Source: Cystobasidium ongulense
Taxonomy: Eukaryota; Basidiomycota; Cystobasidiomycetes; Cystobasidiales; Cystobasidiaceae
Reading direction: 5' to 3'
Assembly (NCBI GenBank): GCA_022835595.1
Contig: BQUP01000002.1
Span: forward strand, 186,001-250,000
Length of the DNA stretch: 64,000 bases
Below are positions 1 to 11,859 of the stretch, one piece after another (positions within the stretch are counted from its first letter, which is position 1; each line of letters starts with the position of its first letter). The notes beneath the pieces were generated by a model. That model made no database searches, had not been told where the DNA came from, and saw nothing but the letters and a program-made list of their open reading frames with translations. A program made the position numbers and the translations under genes.

Positions 1-2367
1 AGTAAATCGATTGCAGGGCTCACTATCCGGACTCTGCAGCTACCGGCAGCTTATGTCAGTAACAACTGGCCGATGCGTTATGCATGCATATCAGCGGATG
101 CTAGACTGATTGCAGTGGCCGGACGTCGAGGTCTCGTGCACTACAATTCGCTTTCCGGCCGGTGGAAACTTTTTGATAGCGGGATACAAGAACAGTCTTT
201 CAAAGTACAAGGTGGTATGCAATGGTATGGTAGCACTTTGATAGTCACTGCGGAGGAGCAGGACGAGCACGACCAAACTGTCTACACAGTGGGTGTCCAT
301 GTCAGAAGCGCTTTCCATGACTGTGATCGCTGAGGCAAATTGCAGCTTCGACTGTTTGGCCGCGACCGAGCGCTGAACACCGCATATGCTCTAGACGAAG
401 AGGTTTTGCCTTCAAGGGTGATTCTTACTTCGCTGTTCGACAGCTCCCTTCTGGTCTACACCGAAGACAACACCTTCTATCACTTCCTTCTGGCTTCCAC
501 CAAGAATGGACCCCGATTGCGTCTTTGTGGCAGCATCGGGTTCGAAGGAGTGGTAACGGATCCCACCAAAGTCAGAGGCTTGAGCTGGATGGTGCCTCCA
601 TCGCAGCAGAGTAAGCACAAATTCACAAATTCGCTGTCACGACTTGATCTTGATCTCATACTATGCATTTGCAGAATTTGGCGACCCCTCCGATGATCTA
701 AACTTTGCTACGGTCATCTTCCTTATTGAAGGGCGACTAGTACTTCTCCGACCAAGAAGGGTGAGTTGAAAATTACACGCGATCTATCGTTTCCTGACCA
801 CTTCCCATGCTAGGCCATCAAAGAAGAAGTCAAATACGACATGCAAATTCTGGCGGATAGAATCGAATTTTATTGGACACATCTGACCGGTATCGGGACC
901 CTAGAAAACTCTCTCTGGGGTTGGGATGGCGAACAAATCCGTGTCTGGCTCAATGCACTGACTATCGATGTCAGCAAAATAGCTGACAGGACTTCACACG
1001 GCGAGCTTGAAACGGTGGAGGAGAGTCTCGCAATCAAAATAGACTTTTATCCGCTTTGTAGGTATCTTGCTATTATTGAAAACATCCAAAACTGACACAC
1101 ATCTATGCAGCTGTCCTGATGGACAAAGGTATCATCGTTGGCGTAGAGCACGAAACCTGCTTCCGACGCTCTTTAGATTTCGCCATCTTCCGCCTAACTA
1201 CCAATGTGAGCTTACACGCTGCGATATTTATCATGTCAACACTAAACAACACTTTTCAGACACATCTATTCATACATCACGTGCTTCGATTCCACCTATC
1301 TCGTGCACAGACGAGAGAGGCCGTCGTGTTTGCATCGCACTACCAACATTTGGTCTATTTCGCACATGCGCTGGAAATCCTTTTGCATGCAGTTCTTGAA
1401 GATGAAGCAGATTCGTTGCCGAACTCTTCTCTCCATTTACCGCCGCTTCAAACAGCACTCAGCATTTCAACCGGCCCGAAAGTACCCAAGAACGCAGTCT
1501 TGCCGGTTGTTGTGGACTTTCTGGATCATTTCACAGAAGCTCTTCAAGTAGTAGTAAATTGTGCCAGGAAAACAGAGATCACTCGATGGGCTTACCTGTT
1601 CCAGTTTGTTGGCAAGCCGCGAGACTTGTTTGAGGTGCGTTGAGAAAGGGTCGAAATGGCGACAGCTGTGGCACTAATCACGCTCCTTCGCATCTAAACA
1701 GATATGCATGCGCAGTGGGCAGCTAAAGATTGCTGCATCGTATCTCCTTGTCCTACACAATCTAGAACCCTTGGAGCAAAGCAGCAAAGTATGTGAAACT
1801 GGTGCGGCTTTGTCATGTCAAGCTGACCAATGTTTTACGCAGGATACTGTCAGTCTGCTCAAAGCAGCTATGGCGAAAGATGATTGGCAACTCTGCAAGG
1901 AACTTTCGCGCTTCTTGTTCTCGCTAGATCATACTGGCGCTATTCTGCAAAGCTGTCTCAGCGAAGCAGGCGCTATGCCTCCAGCGTATGCGAACAAGAT
2001 GCCTACAATCCGACGTGCAGTTTCGATGCCGATGGGTAGATCAAATAGCACGCCGGGTCGGACATCCACAAGTCCGGGAACAGGCGGCTCGTCGCACTTC
2101 ACCGCCGCGTCGATGTCACTTTCGCCCACAAACTCGCTTGGTGCAAGCCTGCCGAGTAGTGCTGCACCTTTTGCGAGGACAGGTACAACTGCGCGAGCTA
2201 TGCATTACCGCATGTCGTCTGGGAGTGGCTTGGGTCTAGGGACACATGCACGAGGGATACCAAATCCACATGAAAGACTTCGGCGAAGCTTAAGCGCGCA
2301 AGGCTCCAGTTTACCTGAAATCCTTCAGGAATCAGTTTCAGAGAAGGAAGCAGATGACGATCCTTAG
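1..2367 (+). CDS. RIC1: RIC1 family protein, Ypt6/Rab6 GEF subunit (5' end outside window)
   Basis: This is the C-terminal part of Ric1. With Rgp1 it forms the Golgi guanine-nucleotide exchange complex for the Rab6/Ypt6 GTPase in endosome-to-Golgi retrograde traffic. The first visible exon carries the family block GRRGLVHYNSLSGRWKLF followed by QEQSF. The exon from about 1708 carries RSGQLKIAASYLLVLHNLE, the hallmark of the RIC1 C-terminal domain. At least five short introns interrupt the gene, for example near 290-346, 613-674, 762-813, 1060-1110 and 1635-1700. The last ~110 residues are Ser/Thr/Gly-rich, low-complexity and probably disordered. The stop is at 2365-2367. The N-terminal beta-propeller begins upstream of the window. 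The family call is strong; internal exon edges are approximate. Confidence 0.85.
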
Positions 2368-2748
2368 CAGTGTAGCAATATATAACGTCATCAATGTTTC
2401 AAAGAGGATAAGGACTCCTTCTCACAAAAGTAATGTATTCCCTTGAACTAAGAACTACTACCTCGACTTCGTCCTTGAACCTAAGCAACTTACAGCGAAT
2501 GGGAAGAAAGGATGGGAGTGACCGGCACTTTCCGTATCAGGCTGGTGTGTGTTACCAGAAAAGTACTCTAAACATATACCACTTCATTTGAATAACGAAA
2601 TTGAGCTCATACGGGTATTGGAAGATCAGGATAGCCACGATGCGGTATGAAGGAGGCATTACAACGAATACCGGTGAGGGAAAGAACTACTGGAGGTGCT
2701 AATGCCCAGAACTAGACACAAAAGGAAATGTGCTGGTTCAAGACTGTC
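2368..2748. other. Intergenic, convergent 3' ends of RIC1 and the DPBB protein gene
   Basis: About 380 bp between two convergent stop codons. It is AT-rich and open reading frames are short. I see no RNA gene or repeat, so it presumably holds two 3' UTRs. Confidence 0.5.
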
Positions 2749-4199
2749 TTACTCGGTCGCTGCTGCATACGTCAGTCCGGCGAGATCCAGCACTATCTGA
2801 GCAGCACGATGCAGATTACCACCTTGCGCGCTACCCGACCCGTTCGCTTTACTGCTTGATGCACCACCTTTAAGAGCAGGACCTATGCCATTCGAAGGCA
2901 GGAGTGCGACTGTGTTGTTTCCGCGGATCATGGAGGCTACGGCAGTCGAATTGCTGTAGGTAGAATTCGTAGATTCGGTAGAATCGACTGATGTTGTACG
3001 CGTGGCGTTCATCGCTGAGTTGGTTGACGAGGCAGTCCAAGTGCTGCGTGGAATCCGATGCGTCAATACTAGGGGAAAATCTGGATGAACCTATGTTCAA
3101 CGCTTACCTTTCAGTCGAACTTGAAGTTGCCTGTGCCGCATTTTTTTCATTACCCAAAGGTGCCAAGGAAGATAGCGGCAGCCATTCCTTCGAACTGCTG
3201 GCAGGGGTTTTGGCAGGAGTTGGCTTCTGTTCGACGTGCTTAGACGACGATGATGATGATGAAGGCTTCCAAAGATCCTTGGCTGGTGCTAAAGGCTTGA
3301 AGTCTTTGTTGGAATTCCCATCTTCCGAGGATAGATGCCATGAGATTGGGATGACTCCTGCATCTGGATTGGAGAAAAACTTGAATAGTCCCGGGGTCAT
3401 GTCTAGACTGGCTCCTTCAGGACAGCCAGGGCAAGCGTCTAAAAATCGAGGGGATCAGTCTAGTGCTACAGGAGAGTGCTCAAGTCGGAACATCTGGAAG
3501 AGGCCTACCTGATATCACTACGTTCCGAGCTGTCTTGCCGTTTGCTGTAATGCTGATTTTTCTTCCACACCAAGAGCTTTTCCGGCCATAATCGCCATAC
3601 CTGCCGCGAGATGTAGGTAATTCTACGGTGAGCAAGAGAGCTGTGTTGACGGATTTGAAGAAGACACTACCTACATTGAGCCTGTTGTCACCGAAAGAGT
3701 ACGGAAGATTGGTCAACAGTTTGCCATCAAGCCACACTCCACTGATGAAACTACCCACCTTTGATAGCCACCGACCAGTCTGAGTTGCCGATGAACCATC
3801 CACATGCGCCCATGTTCCCGCTGCAGTTGCAGAGACGTATGCAAACGAAGCATCCAAATCAGCTTCGTTGGTAAATGGTGGCGAGTGACGCTCGGACCTC
3901 CTCCTGCCTTGCCGCATTTCTCCAAGGGCAGCGAGGAGGGGCGACGAGACGTACGTTTCAGCGTTCTGAGAAGACGAGAGATAGAGCGTTAGAGTTGAAA
4001 GACATATACTGGAAATAAAGCCCGTCCAACTCACGTAAAAGGTCGCCATGCCGTGGTTGTCGCCTCGCTTGACCGCTGGCAACTGGGCATGCTGCCTCGA
4101 GCGCGACTGGTGGCTCCCGACAGAGGCCTCGACGAGTGCTGAAGCACACAGCAGGCTTGACATCACGCAGACCAGACTGCCCGAGGGTAATAGCACCAT
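2749..4199 (-). CDS. Secreted double-psi beta-barrel (RlpA/expansin-like) protein
   Basis: The start at 4199 gives a signal peptide (MVLLPSGSLVCVMSSLLCAS) and then GDNHGMATFY, the typical opening of fungal RlpA-like DPBB proteins. Further on come SSWCGRKISITANGKTA and, after an intron at about 3439-3508, DACPGCPEGASLDMTPGLF, which supply the conserved Cys, Asp-x-Cys and LDMTPG elements of the DPBB fold. The C-terminal third is Ser/Thr/Asn-rich with a run of nine Ser and is probably O-glycosylated. Introns: 3966-4034, 3439-3508 and about 3050-3109, plus probably one or two between 3630 and 3960 that I could not place with certainty. Family members act on the cell wall or as secreted inhibitors or effectors; which role applies here is not visible. 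No GPI signal is evident at the C-terminus. Confidence 0.75.
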
Positions 4200-5043
4200 G
4201 GCTGCTCGCGTCTTGAGCTGGGTCGTTGTCCTGGACTGATCTGGTGGTGCCTCGAGGCGAGTATGCTTCTTCGCGATGTACTGCTTGCTTGGGCAAGGAC
4301 AGCGCGGCAGGGTGAATGTGAAAGAGCGTGGGTGGAGTGAGTATGATATGCGATGTACGCGTCTGTTGCCGCTTGCTGCTGCCTGTCGTGCTGTGTCCAA
4401 TCCGTGTCACCTTTGCCGTCGTTGGAAGCTCGCCCAGGTGACGCCACAGGATGACCGTATGGGAGACAGTCTGGCGAGAATGTGGACGGGGATACAGCAA
4501 GCACTTGTTGTTCGATCCGAGTATATCCTGAACTTTCTCTGCCAGGCGCCCTCTCCCTTCTCCAAATCAGCCGTGCTTTCTTGTTTTCGCTTGCCATCAC
4601 CTCGGTTGCAGCAAGGCAGCCCCGATCAATACCAGATAGAAAGAAGTCTCTTCGGATCGGAACTACAACAAGGTCATGTATTGCTTTGCTTGTCAAACCC
4701 GCAGCCCTAATGATACAGTCGTGAACGATGGATGCGTGGAAACAACTAAGTGGAGTCGAGTTGGGTACAAGTACATTGACCCGCTGTAAGAGGGTAGGTC
4801 GTCACGCAGGAGAGAAAGGTATTACAGAGAGGAATTGTGTAATAGGGTGTGTGTTTGAGAAAAGGCATCCTGTGTCCCGCATATGATTGCCAGCACAGCA
4901 AGCAGCGTCACTCAAAGCTTCGTTGGGGTCCATCCATAGGCCGGCCAAACTTGATTATACAGTGGGAAGGACTCGTCCATGGTTGTAGACGCAGTCCAGA
5001 TGTGGTACCGAAAGTTTTCCTTCGCAATACAAGTGATGTAGTG
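4200..5043. other. Intergenic, promoter of DPBB gene and 3' flank of MAPKK
   Basis: About 840 bp between the start of the DPBB gene and the stop of the MAPKK gene, both on the minus strand. Several open frames run through the proximal half, but none resembles a known family. They look like GC-driven open frames in a promoter and 5' UTR. Confidence 0.4.
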
Positions 5044-7119
5044 CTATGGTATCGTCTTCGCCCATCCTACAAGATCGACATCGGCTTGTTTTGCATCGAT
5101 GAGCCACTTGTATTTCTATGGGTTCAATCAACACCACGTAAGTCCAGACTTCACTAGCAAGCAGAAGAAAGTATCGTAAAGAGTGACTCACCAGTAACTC
5201 CTTAGGCGTAGGCCGTCTATTAACGTCTTTCTCCAAGCATGAATCAATAAACGTATGGACTTCCTTTTTAAACTTGTTTTCTGGTTTCAATCGTGGAGCA
5301 GGTTCATTCACGACATGTTGCAGTAATTCCAAGATGCTCATTTGACTTCCTGATCCTCCCAAGCTTACTCCTCCTGCGCCTGCTTTTTTAGGACGTCCTT
5401 CCTTTTCAGCTGCTCTAGCTGCCTTTTCTTTTCTACGTGCATCCAATTCTGCTAAACTTCTTTCTCGACCAAGTGGTTTCACAGGTGATAAAGTCAGTTC
5501 CTCTTCTCGATACTCATCATCGTCGTATTCATCTTCTTCATTCGAAAATGGGAAACGTCCCATCCCGAGTTCAATGAGTGAAATGCCGAGTGACCAGACA
5601 TCGGATTTAACAGTGTATGGAGCACCTTGAATTCGCTCGGGCTGCATACAAAAGAGAAGAAAATGTTCAGAACGTCTCACAGTCTCTAAAGTACGAGGGC
5701 CCAACCCACGCTCATGTAGGTACTCGTTCCGACGAACGTATCAGCGATGGAATTGATCAACTCTCCAGAGACACCAAAGTCACAGATCTTAATCTGGCCT
5801 TGCGAGTTAAAGAGCATATTCGAAGGTTTGACGTCTGGCAAGAAAGGATGGAGTCAGTAGATTTCGACGAAGTGGGTATGCATCAAATAGTATGATGCAG
5901 TCCATGCGAACATGCGCCTACCTCGATGAATAATGCGGTGAACATCATATAGATACGTCAGACCAGAAACTACGGCGAAAGCAATCTTGCCTAGGACGTC
6001 TTCAGGTACGGGACCAACTTTCTTGTATATATTGTCAAAGGAGCTGTATTCAAGAGCCCTTCAGTTAGCAAGGATCAAAGTGCAGTGCGCGAGTAGGAAG
6101 AGTTACTAACCCTTTGTCCATACATTCCATACACATACAGATGTGGGGATCTTGCAAGTATGCGCCATAGAATGAGACGATATGTTCGGAATTCTGCAAG
6201 AATTGGTGGCGAAGGAGTCAGAACATGGAAGACGCGAGATATATCCCGGTCTGAAACATATGAGATACTCACACAGTCATGCATGATTTGCAGTTCTCTC
6301 AATATCTGTTTCCGCACTGATACCTTTGCGTCAATATGTACGACCTGTCAATTGCATAGGCAGCACGGACCGGCGTCAATACGGTCATAGGAGCGAAATC
6401 ACGTCAGCATAAAAGACTAGAAAAAGAGCCACTAAGTATACAGTCGCTACTCACCTTTCTGGCCATAATGGCTCCAGTTGGTATATGTCGTACCTTTGTG
6501 ACCGTGCCACCGTTTCCATGTCCCAGTTCAGTCACAGCTTCGATGTCTTCGGCTCTCAGGTCGAGCTTGAATTCGACGCCAATCTCAAGGTTCGCAAGCT
6601 GTTCTGTGAGTTTATTCTGATATGTTTGATGGGACGATAGACCGCCTCTGCTTCCGCCGATGCCATACGAGGTCGAGCCGGCCGAGCTGCTGAACGCGGA
6701 TGAAGGGAGTGATGGTGACGAGAGGGTCGATTCGCTCCCCGAGGCGTCTGTGGGTAGTGAGAGGCTGCTGTTTGATGAAGTAGTGCTTCCAGACACTGTA
6801 GACTTGTGTGATGCGCGCTTGATGGTGGATTGGGTGTTCAAGGGCGCTGCTGCTGCTGCGCCGGGCTTGTGAGCCTCTTGCGCGATAGTCAGACCGCGTA
6901 TATTGCGCTGAGGAATGCATGGATGGTGAGAGAATACGAGCAGTGTCGATATCAGAACAGTAGAGTCAGCATCAGCATACTCGTCTTCCATTTTGCCTTG
7001 CTCATTTGCCGTTTGCTACGCTGGCCGTGCCCTTTGAACCACGCCCTTACGCGAACAAGGCCAACAGGACCAGAATGGCGGACGGAGCGACTCACATTCT
7101 TCTTGTTTGCAGCCAGCAT
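5044..7119 (-). CDS. MAP kinase kinase, Ste7/Fuz7 class
   Basis: Dual-specificity kinase of the fungal mating/filamentation MAPK cascade. Visible parts: [23 protein letters not shown] (glycine loop and ATP-binding Lys); an exon with [14 protein letters not shown]; an exon encoding [20 protein letters not shown] with the MEK activation-loop Ser and Thr (Ste7 type, not Mkk1/Pbs2 type); then [22 protein letters not shown] ~70-residue acidic then basic insert ([14 protein letters not shown]) lies between the alpha-F region and [16 protein letters not shown]. The last exon, after an intron ending near 5097, encodes [20 protein letters not shown] and the stop at 5044-5046. The proposed start at 7119 gives MLAANKKN joined in phase across a 188-nt intron (6908-7095) to [14 protein letters not shown]. 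This is inferred; a start nearer 6990 reads through without that intron. A Ser/Thr-rich N-terminal linker precedes the kinase domain. Confidence 0.88.
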
Positions 7120-7596
7120 CGTGACTGTAGCGAGTGTGTGATGAACGGGTGAGCAAAGCAGAGCAGAGGCAAGACGCTATGAGGAGTGAGTGAGCTGGAT
7201 GGAGTGCTCGACGGACGTGATCGAGGCAGCCTGGAATGAAGGCGAGGCCACGGAACACGTAAGGGAGGCCGACAGCCGAACACTCTTTGACTTGGTATGT
7301 GATTGGGCTGCAGTTGTATTTCCAGGTACAAGCAAGAGCGCTATACTCCCTACGGTAAAAGAGCATTACTACAACGAGGGTTTTCAAAGAAACAAAGCCA
7401 GAACTACGAGATGGGTACTAAAACTGAGATAGAGCATGTAAAGAAGAATTACCGATATAGAAGGGACGAGTAGCAGTGAAGATCGAAAGAGAAAGATATT
7501 GCCAGCTCCAAGCAAGATGAAGACCGAATGAGTGTCCTGGAGCAGATGGAAAATTTAGTATCACGTGACTCGATAGCGCTCTGGCCTTTTTCAGAT
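7120..7596. other. Intergenic, MAPKK promoter side
   Basis: About 480 bp upstream of the MAPKK start. No gene was recognised. It runs into the palindromic segment downstream of RNR1. Confidence 0.4.
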
Positions 7597-7728
7597 GCAA
7601 TTGACACCAAGTGCGGACAGCATCGAGCTACAAGTTGTATACATGCAGCCAGTCGACACTCTGCCGCAGAGATGGCTCCATGTATACAGCTTGTAGCTTG
7701 ATACCCCCCTGTACTTGGTGGCAATGCT
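7597..7728. repeat. Imperfect inverted repeat (arms of about 45-50 bp) just downstream of RNR1
   Basis: The left arm (about 7597-7645) contains CACCAAGT then AGCTACAAGTTGTATACATG. The right arm (about 7679-7728) contains CATGTATACAGCTTGTAGCT then ACTTGGTGGC. The right arm is roughly 80% identical to the reverse complement of the left, with a spacer of about 33 bp. A third, decayed copy of the same sequence lies at about 12107-12155 in the duplicated RNR1 tail. Transcribed RNA from here would fold into a strong hairpin about 80-200 nt past the RNR1 stop codon. Confidence 0.7.
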
Positions 7729-7808
7729 CTGATAACACCAGTCTAAGATGCTCACCAGGTCTACCTAAGTCTTGCAAGGCGCGCTGAGCACGGCGAAAGC
7801 GAAGAGCA

Positions 7809-10800
7809 TCAACCACTGCACATTAAGCAGGCTTCCTTGTTTTCAAGAGAACACATAAGCTTTGCTGCTTCAAGCTCTTTCTGTTCCCTTCGTCGAATGG
7901 CCTCTTCGTAGGAGATATCCTCGTCCTCGTTGTTGCCATTGCTGGCTGCGGGTGTGGGCTCCTTGGCAGCAGGTGGGGTAGGAGATGTGACTTCGCGAGG
8001 CTTGAGAATAGGAGTGCTATCGTGGCCGGCTCCGACTAGCGAAGTTGACATTTTGCCGACGCCGGCTGTGATGTGATCGATGCCGTTCGCCTTGATGCCG
8101 TTTGTTACAGGTTGAAGGGGTAGAGCAGCCTTGACCGAAGGTGCAGCAGGTGAGACTGGTGCGATAGTTCTACCAACCGCATTTGCAGCCTGTGTCTGTC
8201 CAGCTTGTGCCTTGGCTTGTTCTTGGATCTCCTTCGAGACGGTGAATTGAATAGCGCCGACAGCAGCCTTGGTTCGGAGATAGTACATACCAGTCTTCAA
8301 ACCCTTCTTCCATCCATAGAAGTGCATGGATGTAAGTTGAGCGAATGTGGGTGACTGCAAGTGTACGTTGAGCGATTGAGACTGGTCGATGAATGGACCT
8401 CTGTCAGCAGACATGTCGATAATGCTCTTCTGGCTGATTTCCCAGACTGTCTTGTAGATGGCCTTGACATCGGCAGGTAGATGAGGAATATGCTGTACTG
8501 AACCTTGATGAGCGATAATCAAATTCTTGAGATCATCATTCCACAGTCCTCGGTCGACAAGCTCTCTCAGCAACCAAGGGTTGACAATCTGGAACTCTCC
8601 GGCTAGGACACGACGAGTGTAGATGTTCGAAGTATATGGCTCGAAGCACTCGTTGAAACCGAGAATCTGTGAAGTCGAAGCAGTAGGCATAGGAGCGAGG
8701 AGGAGAGAGTTGCGGATACCGTGTTGCTTGATCTGATCCTTGAGTGTGGCCCAATCCCATAGATCAGAGGGTGTGACTCCCCAAAGATCGTATTGAAGTT
8801 CACCCTTGGAAGCAGGAGATCCCTCATAAGTGGGGTAAGGACCTTCTTCCTGAGCCAATTCGCACGAAGCCTCGAGAGCAGCATGGTAGATGGTCTCGAA
8901 GATTTGCTTGTTGAGTTGCTTGGCTGGAATGGAGTCGAAAGGATAACGAAGAGCCATGAAAGCATCGGCGAGGCCTTGCACACCAATACCGATAGGTCGG
9001 TGTCGGAAGTTGGACTTTTTAGCTTCAGGAACGGGGTAGAAGTTGACATCGATAACCTTGTTCAAGTTTCTGCAAACAACCTTGGCGACATCGTGTAGTT
9101 TCTGGAAGTTGTATTCACCATTGCTGATGAAAGTAGGCAAGGCGATGGAGGCCAAGTTGCAGACAGCGACCTCATCCGGTGCAGAGTACTCGATGATCTC
9201 AGTGCACAAATTGGAGCACTTGATGGTACCCAAGTTCTTCTGGTTGCTCTTGCCTGTAAACCGAATGCGTCAGCATCTATTGGTAATCGGCAGATTCGAG
9301 GAAAAGAAAGACTTACGGTTAGCAGCATCCTTGTAAAGCATGAAAGGTCCTCCGGTCTCAGTCTGGGCTTCTAGGATGGCATACCACAGCTTTTGAGCAG
9401 GGATGACCTTTTTAGCACGACCTTCTTTCTCATAACGTAGGAAGAGTTCATCGAACTCCTCTCCGTGGACTTCGTGCATTCCTGGTGCCTCAGCTGGGCA
9501 GAAGAGTGGCCAGTCCCCATTCTCTTCGACACGTCGCATAAACATGTCTGGGATCCAAAGAGCAAAGAAGAGATCACGAGCTCGTACTTCTTCTTTACCG
9601 TGATTCTTACGGAGGTCGAGGAAGTCGAAGATGTCCGCGTGCCATGGCTCAATGTAGATAGCAAAGGCACCTGGTCGCTTATTGCCTCCCTGGTCGACGT
9701 ATCGAGCAGTGTTGTTGAACACTCGAAGCATGGGGACAATACCATTGGAGTAACCCTGTCACAAGTACAGCATGTCAGGATTGAGGCCGACCGAGGAAAA
9801 AGGATACTTTGCCACTCACGTTGGTGCCGGAAATGTAAGAGCCAGTAGCACGAATGCAATGGACATTGAGGCCAATACCACCAGCGTTCTTTGAGATCAT
9901 AGCGCATGTTTTGAGTGTATCGTAGATGCCCTCAATGGAATCATCCTTCATGGTTACCAAGAAGCACGAGGACATCTGTGGCGTAGGAGTACCGGCAGCA
10001 AACATGGTAGGGGAAGCATGTGTGAAGTACCGTTCGGACATCTGACGAAGCGATACGGATGAGCGCCTGTCGTATAATTCATGATGAGGGCGAAACCTAC
10101 CAAATTGTAACTCTCGATGATCTTCTCAACATCGTGTCCGTGAATGCCTACAGCCACACGCATAAGCAGGTGCTGAGGACGCTCAGCAACCTTGCCGCTA
10201 ATGCGGAGGAGGTAAGAGCGCTCGAGTGTCTTGTAGCCGAAGTAGTTCTAGTAAGGCAGAAGGTATATGATAAGCTTCGCTCGCATAGTGAATTTGTCTG
10301 AATGGGAGAGAGCCCTACATAGCTGAAATCCCGATCGTAAATGATGGCGGAGTTGAGTCTCTCTTCGTTGGCCATGACGGCCTCGTAGCACGAGTCTGAG
10401 ATCATAGGTGACTTCTTGCCGTTCTTTGGGTTGACTGTAGGCAGTGACGAATGGCGCGAGATTGCCAGTGCGAATAGGCAGATGAGGCGAGCGAGAGAAA
10501 GATTTAGTAGGTGCCATTTGGGCTGGTGTACCCCTGAAGACGGCAAGACAAGGGTAAGGGAGAAATCTCTGACGCACCATATGTGTACAAGTCCTTGATG
10601 ACATGTGAAAAGGTCTTCTTGGTCTCCTTGTGTAAATTGGAGATGGCGATTCGGGCTGCAAGGACGGCATAATCGGGATGCTGAGTAGTCATGTAGGCGG
10701 CAGTCTGGAGGGAAGTAGACAGTGTCAGATACACATTTGCCCTCTGTAATGACCAATGAGGCCAACCTCTGCTGCCAAATTGTCGAGCTCGACTGTGGTA

Positions 10801-11107
10801 ACGCCATTGAAGACGCCGTTAACAACGCGCTTTGTGACCTCGACCGGGTCGACGACACGGAGATCTAGACCCCAGCAGAGCTTGCTGATTCTGTAAGCGC
10901 AGACAATAGCAGACTCTCAGCGTCGTGCTCGCTTCAAATTGCATCTTTGCCGCCTCGACGCGTTCTCAGGAGCAGCTTTTGCTTGCTTGACTGCCAAAGA
11001 GACGCGTTTATGAGTCGCAGAAGAAGGACAGAGCAGACGCACCTGGAGGTAATCTTGTCGAAAGCGACACGCTCCTTGCGTCCATCTCGCTTGTAGACGA
11101 AGGACAT
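7809..11107 (-). CDS. RNR1: Ribonucleoside-diphosphate reductase large subunit
   Basis: Catalytic R1 subunit that reduces ribonucleotides to deoxyribonucleotides for DNA synthesis. The start at 11107 ([20 protein letters not shown]) is the conserved R1 N-terminus that opens the ATP cone. Large exons follow with [53 protein letters not shown] and [16 protein letters not shown]. The C-terminal tail after a Pro/Ala-rich linker ends [14 protein letters not shown], the mobile redox CxxC that re-reduces the active site, with the stop at 7809-7811. Introns lie near 9254-9316, 9757-9819 and 10042-10100, with several more in the 5' third up to 11075. No odd residues were noticed. A near-identical copy of the last ~150 coding bases and the 3' flank lies inverted upstream of the gene. 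Confidence 0.95.
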
Positions 11108-11859
11108 GGCGTTGGGATAGTGCTGTTAAAGTGAAAGAATGTGGTCCGCTCTCTGCAAGTAGAGAAAGATGAATCAGCGGGGATGGGACGCGTTGAATTG
11201 CTGAAGCAAGGCAGCTGCAGCAGGGTGATGCTCACGGTATCAGAGATAGGGGATGTTGCTAGTGCAGTCTTGTCCTTTGTAGGTGCAACCGAATTGCAAA
11301 GTCGATGGGGGCAGAGGGAAGAGCCAGCGATGGATGGGTGGCTGCAGAAGAAGAAGGGAGATTCTCGCGCCGGATCTGAAGTGGCGAATGAGGAATGGAT
11401 GGGAAGAAGTGGATGGTCAAAGTCAGATGGGACTCGAGACGAGTGAGTGTGGACGAAGCCTACCACAAGATAAGCACAGTGGTGGTGTGGAGTGGATGAA
11501 GGAAAGCAAAGCACTCACGGACCACAAAGAGCTTCTTCCTGAATTATATGGGAAACACGATCGAGCCACCATACGCGTCTCATGTTTCCATCAACAAAGC
11601 AGCCATTGACGCGCTGGAGTGGGCGAGATGCAGTGAGATGATCAAGCGCAAGGCATGCTGCAATCAGTCAGTCAGCCATCTATCAGTCAGCCCCGCCATG
11701 CATGCCTCGGATGGCCGGTTGCATCATTGTTGGACAAGATGGGTGGCCCGGATCCTCGAACCGACATCAGGACCATCGGCGGATTTGTGTACTGGTCAAT
11801 CAGATTACTGCATTCCGAATGTCTATGGCATTTTTCACGATGGTACAGTGATTGCTACC
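11108..11859. other. RNR1 promoter region, no intact gene recognised
   Basis: About 750 bp upstream of the RNR1 start. It probably holds the promoter and 5' UTR. A plus-strand open frame from 11548 runs into the RNR1 tail copy (see next entry), but its first ~100 codons resemble nothing I know. Confidence 0.4.

Noticed and set aside
2020-2240. Overlapping alternate-frame open readings in the Ser-rich tail of RIC1
   Set aside because: They are shadows of a low-complexity coding region with no family features.
2400-2740. Possible tRNA B-box-like string GGTTCAAGAC near 2734
   Set aside because: No matching A box, acceptor stem or cloverleaf around it.
4048-4710. Plus-strand open frames opposite the DPBB gene 5' end and promoter
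   Set aside because: Antisense to the signal-peptide exon or in the promoter; no motifs and no start or splice context.
8793-9848. Plus-strand open frames of about 100-127 codons opposite RNR1
   Set aside because: Antisense shadows of conserved RNR1 exons.
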